Counted from the first letter of the stretch, positions 43,393 to 55,658 are shown. The stretch is DNA of 64,000 bases from Acanthococcus lagerstroemiae (GCA_031841125.1 CM063106.1:7626001-7690000), one strand, 5' to 3'. A program made the numbers and translations. The notes: generated from the letters alone by a model not told the origin.

Positions 43393-43941
43393 CTATAATT
43401 GTAATGATACTGTTCCCAAATAATTCATAGACAAGTATGCAATGAAGAAGATGGAAAAGTAAAAGTTATGGTTATTCTTTTGTGATGTCAAAATCAAACA
43501 GTTCGTTTTTTCTCTTTGTCGCTCTTTTGGGATGTTCGGAACGGTAAAGTTGGGAGGCGTGGAGTACCTCTCAGCTTTACATCCAACTCGTTGATACGTA
43601 ATGCCGTCAATGACCACCTCGGTGGGCTCTGTGGTTGGTTCAGCAGTCTGATGTTCCGATGAGAGAAGAGTTTCAGCCTGATGACCTTTTGCAAACATTT
43701 GAAGCATCTGGTTTTTCATCTCTTCCAAAGCACTCAACAGTTGTGAGGAAACCGCTTTTGCAATGCGCTCATCAACTTCATCATCATCCAATAATTTTTC
43801 TTCCAAATATTCGCCTATATCATCGTTCTCCAGCGTTTTTTTTTCTGTTTTTTCGGCGGTGGAGCCATTTTTCCGAATGTGGTTACACTCTGCTACCAAG
43901 TTATAATCGCACAAAATTGCTTTTAAAAAAAAAAAAAACAT
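43393..43941 (-). CDS. Hypothetical acidic protein fragment
   Basis: An open frame of 182 codons lying between the two copies of the local duplication. The middle (about residues 30-130) looks like real protein: an acidic stretch (LENDDIGEYLEEKLLDDDE), a helix-rich part (RIAKAVSSQLLSALEEMKNQ) and TEVVIDGITYQRVGC. The first residues come from a poly-A tract, and the last ~50 are AT-driven and less convincing. A second frame starting at an ATG near 43870 gives MAPPPKKQKKKR before a stop. That hints at an original basic start joined by a frameshift. No family was recognised. A transposon-encoded accessory protein or a captured exon are both possible. Confidence 0.35.
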   Translation of the reverse strand: MFFFFLKAILCDYNLVAECNHIRKNGSTAEKTEKKTLENDDIGEYLEEKLLDDDEVDERIAKAVSSQLLSALEEMKNQMLQMFAKGHQAETLLSSEHQTAEPTTEPTEVVIDGITYQRVGCKAERYSTPPNFTVPNIPKERQREKTNCLILTSQKNNHNFYFSIFFIAYLSMNYLGTVSLQL

Positions 43942-44130
43942 TCAAACAGAAAACCCACGTTGCGAATCCACAATTCTCGACGAACTGCTGTGCAGTGAGG
44001 AGAAGAATGATTATTCGATTCAAACATTATGTATTGCGGGTAGTATACCCTATTGCGGTCACGCCAGTATCGACTTCATTCTTATTACGTCAGTGCGAAG
44101 TTGATGGGTGAGCCATACAGAGTGCGCTCC
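43895..44130 (+). repeat. Direct duplication, copy 2 (empty site)
   Basis: Partner of 42873-43275 without the foldback element. Confidence 0.92.
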
Positions 44131-44134
44131 CAAA

Positions 44135-44601
44135 CAGTGTATTGCAGCTAAAAATTTTAGCTTGGGCTTTCGGCTTAAACTTTTGACCTTGAAAAATACA
44201 AATTTGGCTTTCTGCATTCGGCTTCTAAGAAAAATTCGGCTGGCTTTCGGCTTTTCTCTTATCAGTAAAAATTCGGCTGAATTTGACTTTTGGCTTTCAG
44301 CTTTCGGCTGGCTGCAATACGCTGCTGAAATTTGCCGTCAACTGACACCTGAGTTGAGGTCTTCAGATTTAAGGTGGGAAAATGCAGTTCTCAAAAATAT
44401 CACACACAAGGAAAATTGATGAGAGCTCACGATCACGAATTTATAGGTTTTTGAGAAGCCAAAGGAAAGTTGGAAAAATTTGGCTTCTTTCGGCTTTTGG
44501 CTTGTGAAGGTACAAATAAAGCTGGCTTTCTGCTTTTCTCTTATCAGTAAAAATTCGACTGAATTTGGCTTTCAGCTTTCGGCTGGCTGCTATGCACTGC
44601 A
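44135..44601. repeat. Degenerate GGCTTTCGGCTT repeat region with MITE-like ends
   Basis: Starts CAGTGTATTGCAGC. Two inner positions end in the inverse form (GGCTGCAATACGCTG near 44325 and GGCTGCTATGCACTG near 44599), so it looks like two overlapping copies of a hAT-like MITE. A block of about 70 bp (CTTTTCTCTTATCAGTAAAA onward) occurs at 44249 and again at 44535. No target duplication was found. The 103-codon frame at 44108-44419 is an artefact of the repeat. Confidence 0.65.
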
Positions 44602-44617
44602 CGTTTTTCTAAAGTTC

Positions 44618-44690
44618 TAGATAGGAGAGTACAATAGTCCGCCATTTTGAACCCAACCGCGCCCGTTGATGCCGAATGGACTACGTGCTT
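44618..44690 (+). repeat. Diverged left-end copy of the foldback element
   Basis: TAGATAGGAGAGTACAATAG then TCCGCCATTTTGAACCC and CCCGTTGATGCCGAATGGAC parallel the left arm of 42959-43123. No matching right arm is nearby. It could be the terminal sequence of the P/THAP9 relic at 45541-46563, whose coding strand runs toward it. Confidence 0.6.
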
Positions 44691-45540
44691 TGACTATATA
44701 ACTATATGGACTGATCAAGTTGATAAAATGTTGTTTTAACATCTTTTGTGCTATAATGATTAAGCGAATGATAACAGGTGATAACCTGTAATTTATGTAA
44801 TGTACTACAAAGTTCTGCGGATTCAAATAATTCCTGTCACCATAAAGATTTTTTTTTATGTTAACGATGAATATTCTTAGTCTCTTTTTGATTAGTTGTT
44901 TCGGCTTTTCAAGCTTAAATTTGGGAGTGGTTGAATTATTCCTGTAAAACAAACGCAGAAGCAGGCTATGGAATAAAAGACGTATTGATTTGCCTTGTTT
45001 TCTCAGTTTTTCTTCTCATTCTTCCTTTTTTACAAAAAAATTTGGCTGTATCAATAGAGAAACACAGTATATCTAATTAAAAAATAAACTGGTTGATGTA
45101 TAGGCCCAAAAGTGGACTGGTTTTTAGCAAATAAATCGCATATTTTCAAAAAATTCGTGGTTTTAATATTTTATTCTTCCCTAAGAGTGGGAATTCATTT
45201 TTGCCCAGAATGGTATAAGCCTAATACTATGCGACTATATTTGAAAAAATCCTGCCAATGTAGTGCTCATTTTTGCAACTTCGAGAATTCCCCTAGGGAA
45301 AAAGGCATTGAAACACAGTTACTTATAACGCAAGTTTCCCTCTAACATGACAACATGAGAAGAAAATGTACAATACATGACAAAAGCAAACGTATTTATT
45401 GATTTTTGAACTTAATTATATTAGTAAAAGTTCAACTTATGTACTTATCGACTTCAGACATCAATACCGATTCATGGTGTAAACGTATTTTTATATACAT
45501 GGAACATGAAAATATGATGATTCTTTCACGGTGGCTTGCT
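44691..45540. other. No gene recognised
   Basis: AT-rich sequence between the diverged foldback end and the P-like relic. It may be the 3' part of that element. Confidence 0.35.
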
Positions 45541-46563
45541 TCATGTGTCACTCCATTTGATGTAAAAAAAATAACTTGCTGGCGTGGTACTCATAATTTC
45601 ATGCAACACAGCGGGCAGGAAGTTATCCGAAAAGACTGTACATTGATTGCCGCGGATAATCTCCGCCAGTTTAATCAATATTTCCAGTAGTGCAGATGAT
45701 GGTTTACATAAAAACCTTTTGGTTTTCATATCAATTAACGAAGACTCTCTGGTTGCATCTTCAGTAACTTCAGTGCAAATATTACACTCGCTCATTTTCT
45801 TCTGTATCTTCCATACTACAAATCCCTCAATGTAATCAACAATATCTCGAAAAAACGTTGAAGAAATGGATGCACAGGCAAAATTGAACACACTACTGCA
45901 GTTAGTTTCCATTATCTGACTGTTTTCATCCATAGATTTTGAGGTCAGTGACGATACAAACAGTACAGGAACATCATCAGGGGTGCCATTTGCTGTATCT
46001 GAAGAAGAGACCTCATGGTGCAGGACAAGTCTGTGATATGCGCAGACAAACTGAAATGCATTAGCGTTATTATAAAAGCCCCATTTCATTCTAACACATG
46101 AAAAGAAATTCTGTAGATGATCCTGCAAGAGCTTGTAGGTCAACAGAAATTTTAATCCGCAGTCATCTTTCAGGTCATTGTAAAGGTGTACAACATTTGT
46201 AAGTGTCCCAAATACAAATGTAAAACTTGTAGGGTGGGGGAAGGTGCTCACCTCAATCTCCCTCCCCCTGAAAATGCCACTGGTTATATTCTACAGCCTA
46301 TCTAGAATAACTGTTGCTCACCTTTTTAATTGATCGGCAACTGACTGCGACACATGTTGGTTACCTCTCGGATGATTAATCATATTTTCCAGAGTGATAA
46401 TTCTGTTTTTAGCCCGGCGAAGTGATGTTCTCAAATGATTAATAATTTTCCGTTGCTCACTAATTTTCTCCTGTGCTATGCGTAAACTCTGCCTAGCTCG
46501 TCTAGGGGTTGCAACATGGGGAGTACCAAGATCACCGGTAACTCGATTATTCTCTGGGTCCAA
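45541..46563 (-). pseudogene. P element/THAP9-like transposase relic
   Basis: Two open pieces on the minus strand. The first (46563-46318, 81 codons) reads TPRRARQSLRIAQEKISEQ and RRAKNRIITLENMI, the coiled-coil that follows the THAP finger in this family. The second (46251-45541, 236 codons) carries LLTYKLLQDHLQNFFSCVR, NNANAFQFVCAYHRL and YIEGFVVWKIQKKMSECNIC, matching the C-terminal lobe of THAP9/P transposases (LLTYK..QDHLE.FF..IR; YI.GFV.RK). The motif usually has DHLE; here it is DHLQ. The THAP finger and most of the catalytic core are missing, and stops separate the pieces, so it is not functional. Confidence 0.85.
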
Positions 46564-49500
46564 TACGTAAAGTTATGAAACGCATTTGACTTTCGCGGAC
46601 GCCGTATCCGTTTTACTGGTTAGATAGATGTCGAACTGCTTCTTGAAGGATTTCTACTAATCTACTAAATTCTCTTCAGGACCCCTGATTTCGATCGGTT
46701 TGGGTTATTAGAATCCATCCATATCGTATGGAGCACCTAGTCACTTCATAAAAATTGCGACTACGTCATCGTACGTACTTACATTATGAGAAATTATCAG
46801 CACTTTAAATTCAACCCTTCATTAAAAACATTCCCATGTCGCTATGATAACGTTCGACTTCAAAAACTGGACAGCTCATTACGAAAAGACAAAAACCACT
46901 GTCTCAGTTTAGCTACATAACACCCTCCATAATTCATTGGATGGTTTTTCGGGTACCCCCATAGTGGGTCGAAATCGAAAAAGTCAATTCTTCTAGCTCA
47001 ATTTGTATGTTAAGCACCTGAAAAATTGATCATTATTCGACTTCGCTTCATAACACCCCAGGAATCGAATCAGAACAATCTCTGAGTCGAGTTCAGTGAC
47101 ACTGGAATTTTACAAGTTGAATGTCCTCTCGAAATTTTGTTTAATGAAGTCATATTTTACATAATCGGTTTTAACCTGCTTGTATATAATTAGTGACTTT
47201 TCTCACTTAGGCTCAGTGGCAGAAGTGGGAAGGGGGATTATTACTATTAGAAAGTACGGTGAGGTGTGGATAAATAAGAAAACTCAACTTTTTTCTTACG
47301 CTCAGCGGGTGAATCTGGACGAATGGAGGGGAGAGAACATTTGTTATTATGGGGTTGGTGGGAATTTCTGAAGATGAAAACAGTGAGAGCTAATATTTGA
47401 AAATTAGACTGAATTTTTTGAAATGCTGCGAGAGAAGAAAGTTTATTAAAAAGCTTATGCCTTTCGTATTTCCCCCGAAGGTGAAAGTATTCCTTCCTTC
47501 ATCCTGGATGGGCCAATACAGACCCAGCGGCAGAGCGGGTTCGTGGGTTCGAGTACATGTATTGTGTACTGAGATGATAGAATAAGTAATTTAGTTTTCA
47601 TAATTTGGATTGCATATCAATCGAATAATTTTTACGCTTGTTTTCCATGAATAGTTAGCTCCAAAACGACCATTATTTGGCCCAGCTTTGCATTGATGGA
47701 ACTTCGAGGGGTGACATCTAAAAACTGCTTTCAACACAGTATTCGGTGACCTTTAAACTCTATAAATAGATTCTCATCTCGAACTTTAATGGTTCCACCT
47801 CTGTATTTTGGAGCCGCACTATGAAGGATTGAGATGTTCGAGGGTTTCTCATTATCATACCGACTATTTCCCTTATCCCCCCTATTCTGACGCAGGCCTA
47901 TTCGGGCCGTGTCCGGAATAGGGGATGCGGTTTCCCGGGACCAATTTGGCATGCGTGTATCGCCTACGCCCCTCTATCATCGAACCTACTATTTCCCGAA
48001 TAATTCTTGGTAAAATTGGCATTTTGAGCAAAGTTGCTTTTTAGCATTCAGCTTTTACGAACCGGTAGCGTTGTATGGTTATTTTTTGGTCAAATGAGGG
48101 ATCTCAAGTTGGGGCGGAACTTCAAAATGTTGAAAATATGTTAAATTCTATGTTTACTGCCTGAACAAACTGCATGTTCAAAGGCGTGAGTCATCGATGG
48201 TATGTCAATTTTTCGATACGTTTAAATAGAATTGGGCGAGTGGTAGGGTTACCTCAGTACTCTCCATCTCGACCCTTCTGATTTGCACCAAAATCCGAAT
48301 AAAAATTGCATTTGAAACTTTACTTATCTTGCAAGTCTAATTAAAATAGTTTGATCGCCTTGAAACTTGGCACTCAGTGTGCATAAATATTTGTGTATTT
48401 ACGCATGCTCACAGAAGCGTGAGTATCAAGTTCTGCGTATCAAAATCGTGAGGAAGTGCCCCCCCCCCCTCCTCCAAATGGACCAACGGATCTTGAGACC
48501 CTCTTTCTCCAAAACTAATTTTCGTATCGTTAAACTGGTTTTTTTTTTTTTTTGTGTTCACTCGTAATTCGGTAAAATTGGGCTCCCAGAATGGGTTGCT
48601 TGCAAAATGATGAATAGGAAAAATGAGACAATTTCATCGCTCTTCCTCCCTCAGGATAAAATTGTACTACCGGGCTGGAGTACGTGATTTTTAACTTCAG
48701 CTAAATGGATGAGAATTGGGACTGTGACGTAGTCAAAGAAATTCAAGGTGGTTGCCACAAACTAAACGGTGAGGAAAGGCAATACTCGAAGAATGTAGAA
48801 TTTCAGTGGTAAAGAATACGAAACAGAAAATACGGCTGATGAGAGAAGAAAATAAACGTTCGATATTCGCTTTTTTGATTCGATTCAACTGAACTAATGG
48901 AGTGACGAAAATCAATCTAAAAATAAAAAAACAAAGTACTTGTGAATTCTCAGGAAAAGTGTGTATTTACGTATCGTATCTCACAGTAAATTTTGTTGCT
49001 TTATGGTCTTGACCGTGTCTTAATGGACTGAGTGAAACGGTGCTTCAAATCGAAAAACGGTGGTTTACAAGAAGGCGTGTCGAAAAACTAAAACTGCACA
49101 GTGAAACTGAAGTTATGTAAGACAATCCGACGACCCTTTTCGATTAAGGACTTTTTGTACCCGACACCTTCTAGTAGAATGTCAGAAAAGGTGAATGGAA
49201 AATATCAGTTGTAATTACTGTAGCTCACTCTCGGTGCCATAATCGCTACTTACGTATGACCTTAGTGAAATATTTCTCAGTTAATAGTAGCAAGCATTTT
49301 GTAAACTTTTTTAAGTTCATGTTTTGTGAACAGTTTATCATTATTTAGTGATGTAAGCAACATTATTGTGCTGACTGCCTCTTCAGTGAATATTGTCACC
49401 TATGAACGTATCTACGCAACCTGAAAAACAAGTCAAATTCGAACCAACTGCTGTAGGTGTATTTTTAGTGACACAAGGTGCAACTAATATTTATTGCGGA

Positions 49501-51229
49501 AGTGACAAGACTACTACTTTTCCGCCAATTCAGCAGCTAGTGTCACCAGTAGTTGGTAATTTCCTCTTTTACTCGAGGAAATGATTCAAACTTGTTTTTC
49601 TTTCGAATTCATGATCGCCGTTAAGATCTAATGCTCTGTTTGGCCTGAATAGTAGGCCTACATGAGTTAGCCGATCATGGTTCTCATTACGTTCCTCCAT
49701 GCTAGTCGTACATCGTACATGTTTTTTAAAGTCTTCAGTCATCTACCGAATGTTGTCAGGGAGCACATTTGAATGCATTTGTGCAAAAATTGAAAATTTT
49801 TTCGCACATGTGCGATTCTTTAGAAACACGTTATTTTAATCATGTTGTACTCTTGGTTTCATTGAGAGGGGGGGGGGGAGTGCAATTTAACCGACTAGTC
49901 GAATTTCCTGGGTTCAGTTTTGTTTTCAGGTAATGCAATCCGGAACTAGGCGATTAAATTTTTGACAAACAGTCCTGAAGGTGGAAATATGTACTTTTCT
50001 CGTATTATGTAAATCAATACATTTTGTTGATATGCCTTATCTGTGTGAGATTATCTTGAAAAAAACTTATCATATTAGTACCTGAAAATGATTATTGAAC
50101 GCGTGGAAAGTATACCATTTATTAATTAAGTAACATTTTATTTAGCAATGATGTTATTTCGTAGGAATTGTAATAAGTGAGATTTTAGATCTCACGTTTT
50201 GTTATATGTTTACAAATAAGCGACCATAGTATTATTAGATAACGTTGTTGTATGTCATCAAATTGTAGTATTTATGTTGTGAAATCAAAGCTTTATTCAT
50301 ATCAACCTACTGTTATATAACATTTCGATTTTATCATATGTGTATTATTACGTTATAAGATGTTTAAAATACTGTGAATCAAATTTATATTTTAGATAAT
50401 TTTCTCTTTTTTTTCTCTTTTTTTTCCCTCGTTTTCTGGAACATTCATTAAAATGTTTCAATTCGGTAACAAGTTTATTGGACTTAGATGCTAAGGTGGC
50501 TGCTCTCGAACTGACATGTGGTTTTAAGTTTGTTTGTTAGTCCGAATCATAGTAGAAATTGGCCAGAGCTTGTGATTGTAGTTTGGTTGCATCGGTTGTA
50601 TGATAAAACTTCCATTAACGCGATGAATGTACGCTTTTTGCATCGCAGTAGTTGCGAGCAAAGTTGAGACCAGATGTAAGCTGTGCAGCATACCAATCCT
50701 CTAATTGTAAAACCGTGTAAATGCCACTTTCGAAAGTAGAGTGACGGATTCGGGTTGGTAGCGCTGACGTCTACTTGTTGACCACAGAAATTCAATCTAC
50801 CCCCTAGCGGTGTTACCAATCCTCCTAAAATTTCAAAAGATCCGGAAACTTTGAAAAATCGACCTAATTTCTTCAAGTCCTAAAATGTTGTCAGATTCGA
50901 ATTGAATCTGAAATGTCTTCCAGGGTTTCAGAATCTCCTGTACTTTCTATGAAATCTCCCGAATTTTTGTTTGGTTTATTGTTGGTTCCTACTTTCATAA
51001 CTTATTTGATTAAAAAGTCGACAGTGGGTGAAAGAACTCTCAAAATCTATGTACGTTTTTTCTACCGCTTAAAATTATTAAAATCGTACATATGGCATCG
51101 AACGATCAAGTAAGAGCGATTTATTCATTTTTTACACGAATTTCCTCTTATGTACTTACTTTACAAAATGCGTTTTTTCCAATGGGCCATTATTATTTCC
51201 GGGAAAATGGTAATACAGGAGGTACTCGA
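46564..51229. other. No gene recognised
   Basis: The longest featureless stretch of the window. It has C or G runs near 48457 and 49867 and T runs near 48540 and 50407. Open frames of 60-109 codons (for example 49393-49584 on the plus strand and 50547-50876 on the minus strand) have no familiar motif or clear splice signals. It may contain introns or small exons that I could not identify. Confidence 0.45.
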
Positions 51230-51528
51230 CCGAGTTTTCAACACCAGTAAGTTGGCTCATAATTTAATTATTTTCTGAAAATTACAGTCATCTTCAACCA
51301 TGAACTGTATTTCTGTTCTTTGTATGTGTATTGTGTAGGCTAGGAACGCCCAAATGACACACGGAGTAGGCGCCCCAATATTCGACGATCGGCAGTTCCA
51401 TAAGACTACAGACGAGAAATGAGTAAGTACATATTATTTTTCACAAGACATAACCGCGTAAGGCGCGAGGATTGCTTTTTTTCCGAGATTGGATCGCTTT
51501 TACGAGCGTGTCCTCGCCTCTTCTCGTA
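51230..51528 (+). repeat. Local duplication D, copy 1
   Basis: Shares GTGTGTAGG..CCAATATTCGA, CAGACGAGAAATGAG and the GCGCGAGGATTGC...GTGTCCTCGC block with 54690-54942, and more weakly with 54950-55110. Confidence 0.65.
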
Positions 51529-51529
51529 G

Positions 51530-51878
51530 TCCCGGAGAATTAGCATTTTTGATGGAATTAATTGCAGCACAACTGAAACTTGGTACGATTGTTTAAGTAC
51601 CCGCTTTAGAAAAAAACCGTAATTCTCCCCTCCCCTGGTGTGAGCATCACCCCCAGCGGCCAAAAAGTGCCCCCGGAAACAGTCTTTGGCTTGTATCTAG
51701 CTTAAAACTGAGTTATAGGTAAAAATATTCCTTACCAAAATTAAAGAGCGTAAAATTCTCTACAAAAATGATATCTACGTGTTTTTTTTCGTGAATCCCA
51801 TGCCAATCAAGATAATCGGCGTTCAAGATCACACAAGCATGTAAATATGGAGTAACCTACAACGTGCGCGGTATACAT
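51530..51878 (-). repeat. Local repeat R, inverted copy
   Basis: The reverse complement matches 53162-53511 and 54306-54655. It includes AAGCCAAAGACTGTTTCC (as GGAAACAGTCTTTGGCTT), GAGAATTTTACGCTCTTTAA and GAACGCCAATTATCTTGG. Confidence 0.9.
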
Positions 51879-52274
51879 AATTGCGAAAACACATGACTGG
51901 ATGCATAGAATGTTACATGATATAATTTCAATTTATTGTCTTTATTATTATTGGAATTCATCTTCATCCGAGTCTACATGTATATATAATTTTCTGCGTT
52001 AAAACAACCTCCTCCACAAACGCGTGGCTACAAGAGATACCCACTTTACGGCAACCACAAGCTCGTGATCCCGATGCGGAAAACTTGAGTTCGTGTGAAC
52101 CCGCTCGAGACCCATGGAGAATCGACCCTCGTTAGCCCTGTTTCAACCCGGTATGTTTCCCCTCCAGCACCCAATCAGAGCGCTCCATTCGAGGGGAGCC
52201 ATGAGGTTGGCCAATCACAGCGCTTCATTTACGTGTAGCCCTCTCACTACCCGAGTTATACACCGGCGTTGAGA

Positions 52275-52490
52275 CACCCGTGCTATACCCTTTATGTATG
52301 CCCTTTGTAGATCCGTCGAATAGCCCTTCTGTATGTCTCTAAGTATCCCCTTTGTAAACTGTCGTATAGCACCTCTGTATACCCTTCATGTATGCCCTTT
52401 GTTTATTCGTCATATAGCCCCTCTGTTTCCCCTTGCATGGATCCCTTCATAAACCCGTCGTATAGCCCTTCCATATCCCCTCCGTAAACC
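52275..52490 (+). repeat. Degenerate minisatellite
   Basis: Words such as TATAGCCCTTCTGTATG, CCCTTTGTAAAC and CCGTCGTATAGCCC recur with a rough period of 25-35 bp. Open frames here are artefacts. Confidence 0.75.
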
Positions 52491-53032
52491 CGGGTAGACC
52501 CCCTCTCGTAATTGAGACACATATGAGAAGGGATAATGGGCTCTCAGCCAGTTTAAAATTTTTAACATCCTTTCTATCATGCTGCACTCGTGATTCCCTC
52601 AATTCTTTATGCTGAGCACTCGTTTCTGGTTGACAGTTTGTGAACTTTTCCATACCTAAGCAAAGATGAAGCATATGACAAGGGCACTAAAAGAATCCAT
52701 TGCTGCAAAACGCTAGAGGTAACACCGCGTTGATGAGTCAGTCCGCCTGCACTCTTCATAATTCGCCTTGAGTGTTTATGCTAAAGAGTCGCTCTCCAGC
52801 GGCCTAATGAAATGCGGCGCGCTGATTGGTGTATTTGGAGGAAAAGATGATTTAAAAAAACTCAAGTTGGGCCTCATCTGGAGGGAAATGATAAGGGCTG
52901 ACACTTTAGTTCTCTTCAATACTGAAAATTCTAGAGCTCATTTCACCTATACATGTTTTTGTGGTAAAAATACCCTGATCTTATTTTCGTCCACTACACT
53001 AGCGCACCTACAGGAGTGTCCAAACGCCAATA

Positions 53033-53520
53033 TTCATGTCGCTCCATATCTATTGTCTGTCTTCAATCCGGTTTCTAAAACAAGCTGGTCCATCTAGTAT
53101 AAGGATTTAAAATTACAGCATTCAATGCTTGCCGCATGTTAGAGTGACGAGTTCGGCATTCGTATACCCCGACCCCGTACTTTGTAGATTACTCCATATT
53201 TACATGCTCGTGTGAACTTGAACGCCAATTATCTTGGTTGGTATGGGATTCACGAAAAAAAAATATATAGATCATTTTTGTAGAGAATTTTACGCTCTTT
53301 AATTTTGGTAAGGAATATTTTTACCTATAACTCAATTTTAAGCTAGATACAAGCCAAAGACTGTTTCCGGGGGCACTTTTTGGCCGCTGAGGGGTGATGC
53401 TTACACCGGGGGAGGGGGAATTACGGGGCTTTTCCGAAGAGGGTACTAAACGATCGTACCAAGTTTCAGCTGTACTGCAATGAATTCCATCAAAAATGCT
53501 AATTCTCCTGGACTATTTGT
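53033..53520 (+). repeat. Local repeat R, direct copy 1
   Basis: Nearly identical to 54178-54672 from ATTCATGTCGCTCCATATCT to AATTCTCCTGGACTAT. The 3' end of a 109-codon open frame (52768-53097) lies in it. Confidence 0.92.
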
Positions 53521-53599
53521 TCAGCGGATCATCGTCTTTCGGACTTCGGTGTCCGTAAGTTCACGGCGCCCCGGGCAAGCGCCCGGCTCGCCCGGGATT

Positions 53600-54177
53600 T
53601 AAGCCGGCCCTGAACGAGTGCTTGAATTACCCTTTCTTCTGGAAGGCAGGGCATGTGCAGCTACATTCATTTATGCACGTACGATTTATGACGGTTCTCC
53701 ATACGGCAAAATGTTCCTTTTTGAATTGGTCGAACGTGGTCCACTTCCCCTACATTCATTTATGCTTTGACAGGGGTTTTTCAGTTACTGATTTCTTCAA
53801 TGAGGAAGACCCTACGAAGTAATGCACGCAATTTTTATCGGAATGGTCTAACCTTTGCAAAACCTTCTTGTTTTGCAAAGCCCACTGATATGCTTTCGTC
53901 CAGAGGCCCAGTGGAATGCTGGGTGCATCGGCAAAACACGTCACATTAGGTGAAGAAGGGTTGCGTTGGATCGACCATTTTCCCAGGTTACTTCACATAC
54001 TTGTTGTGCCTAGGCCGGGACAATGAATAAACGTGGCGTGCTGCAGTTGAGGCGTGAATTACCTGTACTGGGCCGTTCAACGAATTTTTTATGTTGTGCG
54101 CATATAGTGCGTGAAAATCCATTTTTGTGGCTTGCAAATAAATATTAGCCTTTAAAATCCACTGAGGACAGTAGTCT
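53600..54177. other. Unrecognised spacer; hAT-like right end just before it
   Basis: The sequence up to 53612 (CGCCCGGGATTTAAGCCGGCCCTG region) looks like the right end of a hAT element. The matching left end was not found. No gene in the spacer. Confidence 0.4.
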
Positions 54178-54672
54178 ATTCATGTCGCTCCATATCTATT
54201 GTCTGTCTTCAATCCGGTTTCTAAAACAAGCTGGTCCATCTAGTATAAGGATTTAAAATTTCAGCGTTCAACGCTTGCCGCATGTTAGAGTGACGAGTTC
54301 GGCGTGTGTACCGCGTACGTTGTACGTTACTCCATATTTACATGCTAGTGTGGTCTTGAACGCCAATTATCTTGGTTGGTATGGGATTCGCGAAAAAAAA
54401 CATAGATATCATTTTTGTAGAGAATTTTACGCTCTTTAATTTTGGTGAGGAATAGTTTTACATATAACTCAATTTTAAACTAGATACAAGCCAAAGACTG
54501 TTTCCGGGGGCACTTTTTGGACTCTGAGGGGTGATGCTCACACCGGGGGAGGGGAAATCACGGGGCTTTTCCGAAGAGGGTACTAAATAATCGTACCAAG
54601 TTTCAGTTGTGCTGCAATTAATTCCATCAAACACCTCTTTTTTAGCTAATTCTCCTGGACTATCGTAGTTCT
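54178..54672 (+). repeat. Local repeat R, direct copy 2
   Basis: Second direct copy of 53033-53520, about 1.15 kb downstream. Confidence 0.92.
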
Positions 54673-54689
54673 GTAATGTTAATTTGTTT

Positions 54690-55110
54690 TTCGCTATACG
54701 CGATTGTCTTTCACTATGAAGAAATGAGTTATGTTTACTTGAGAAGTTATTATTTCTTCTTGCGTGTGTGTAGGTAGTAGGCCTAGAAAGTCCAATATTC
54801 GATTCCTACTTCGATCGAACTATGACAAACGAGAAATAGGTATAAGTATTATAATTATTTCTTGCAAGACAACAGCGTGAGACGCGAGGGTTGCTGTTCT
54901 TCCTGAACTTGGACCGCTCATGAGGGTGTCCTCGCTTGTTCTCTTGTTTTACGCGATTACCTCACGCTACAAAGAGACAGTAATCTTTACTTGCGTAAGT
55001 TATTTCTTCTTTAATATGTGTAGACAGTAAAAGACCCAATATTTAATCGTCGCGGGGGTCAAATACAGACAAGATGAAATGAGCTCGAGTAACTGCGTTT
55101 ATATGAAAAG
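54690..55110 (+). repeat. Local duplication D, copies 2 and 3 in tandem
   Basis: Copy 2 (54690-54942) and a shorter copy 3 (54950-55110) both run from TACGCGATT through TTATTTCTTCTT and CCAATATT to a GAAAT.AG block. They match 51230-51528. Confidence 0.6.
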
Positions 55111-55293
55111 TAAAAATTGCCCTTTTGATTTATTCTATTACGGACTCTTCTTGTATTACATTCCGTCGCTGTTAATTTCAGATTTTCCAACATATGCCAC
55201 CTGTACAAGAAGTATCCGAAAATTCAGAAAATCTTTAGTCCTAAGATGAAGTCTTATGGCTTCGTTTATTTTATATCAACTATAAGTTAGGGC

Positions 55294-55650
55294 CACAGAT
55301 GCCTCGAATAACAAGATCGCTGTAACTTCCATAGTTTCTTAGTTCTGCCGCTCGCACGGAAAACACCCTGACAATTCGCAGCAGTTCAACACAGGCTCTT
55401 AAGGGATTTCACACCAAATCTCATTTATCTTAGGAAATATTCAATTTTACGAAAAAGTGAAGAGAATTAAGATTATTCAGTATAAAAATTTTTTTCGAAT
55501 AAGTGCACTTATGAGCAAATTCTTTTATATTTGTTTTTCCCATAAGAATATATAACGACTGTGCGACATCAGGTAGGATAAATTAACTGAACATTTTCAG
55601 GGTACGATTTTAACATTGAGTTGGCGATCTTGTTATTCGAGACGTCTATA
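55294..55650. mobile_element. TIR MITE with 8-bp target duplication (357 bp)
   Basis: Begins CACAGATGCCTCGAATAACA and ends TTATTCGAGACGTCTATA; CTCGAATAACAAGATCGC is shared perfectly in inverted form. Flanks are GTTAGGGC (55286-55293) and GTTCGGGC (55651-55658), 7 of 8 identical. This is consistent with hAT or another superfamily that makes 8-bp duplications. Confidence 0.85.
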
Positions 55651-55658
55651 GTTCGGGC

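Noticed and set aside
45406..45835. Plus-strand frames of 62-94 codons
   Set aside because: They are antisense to the P/THAP9-like relic, whose minus-strand translation matches family motifs.
50547..50876. A 109-codon minus-strand frame
   Set aside because: No familiar motif, no Kozak-like start, no flanking splice signals; could not be supported.
52768..53097. A 109-codon open frame that looked protein-like
   Set aside because: Its end runs into repeat R, the second copy of R lacks the same start, and no domain or splice evidence was seen.
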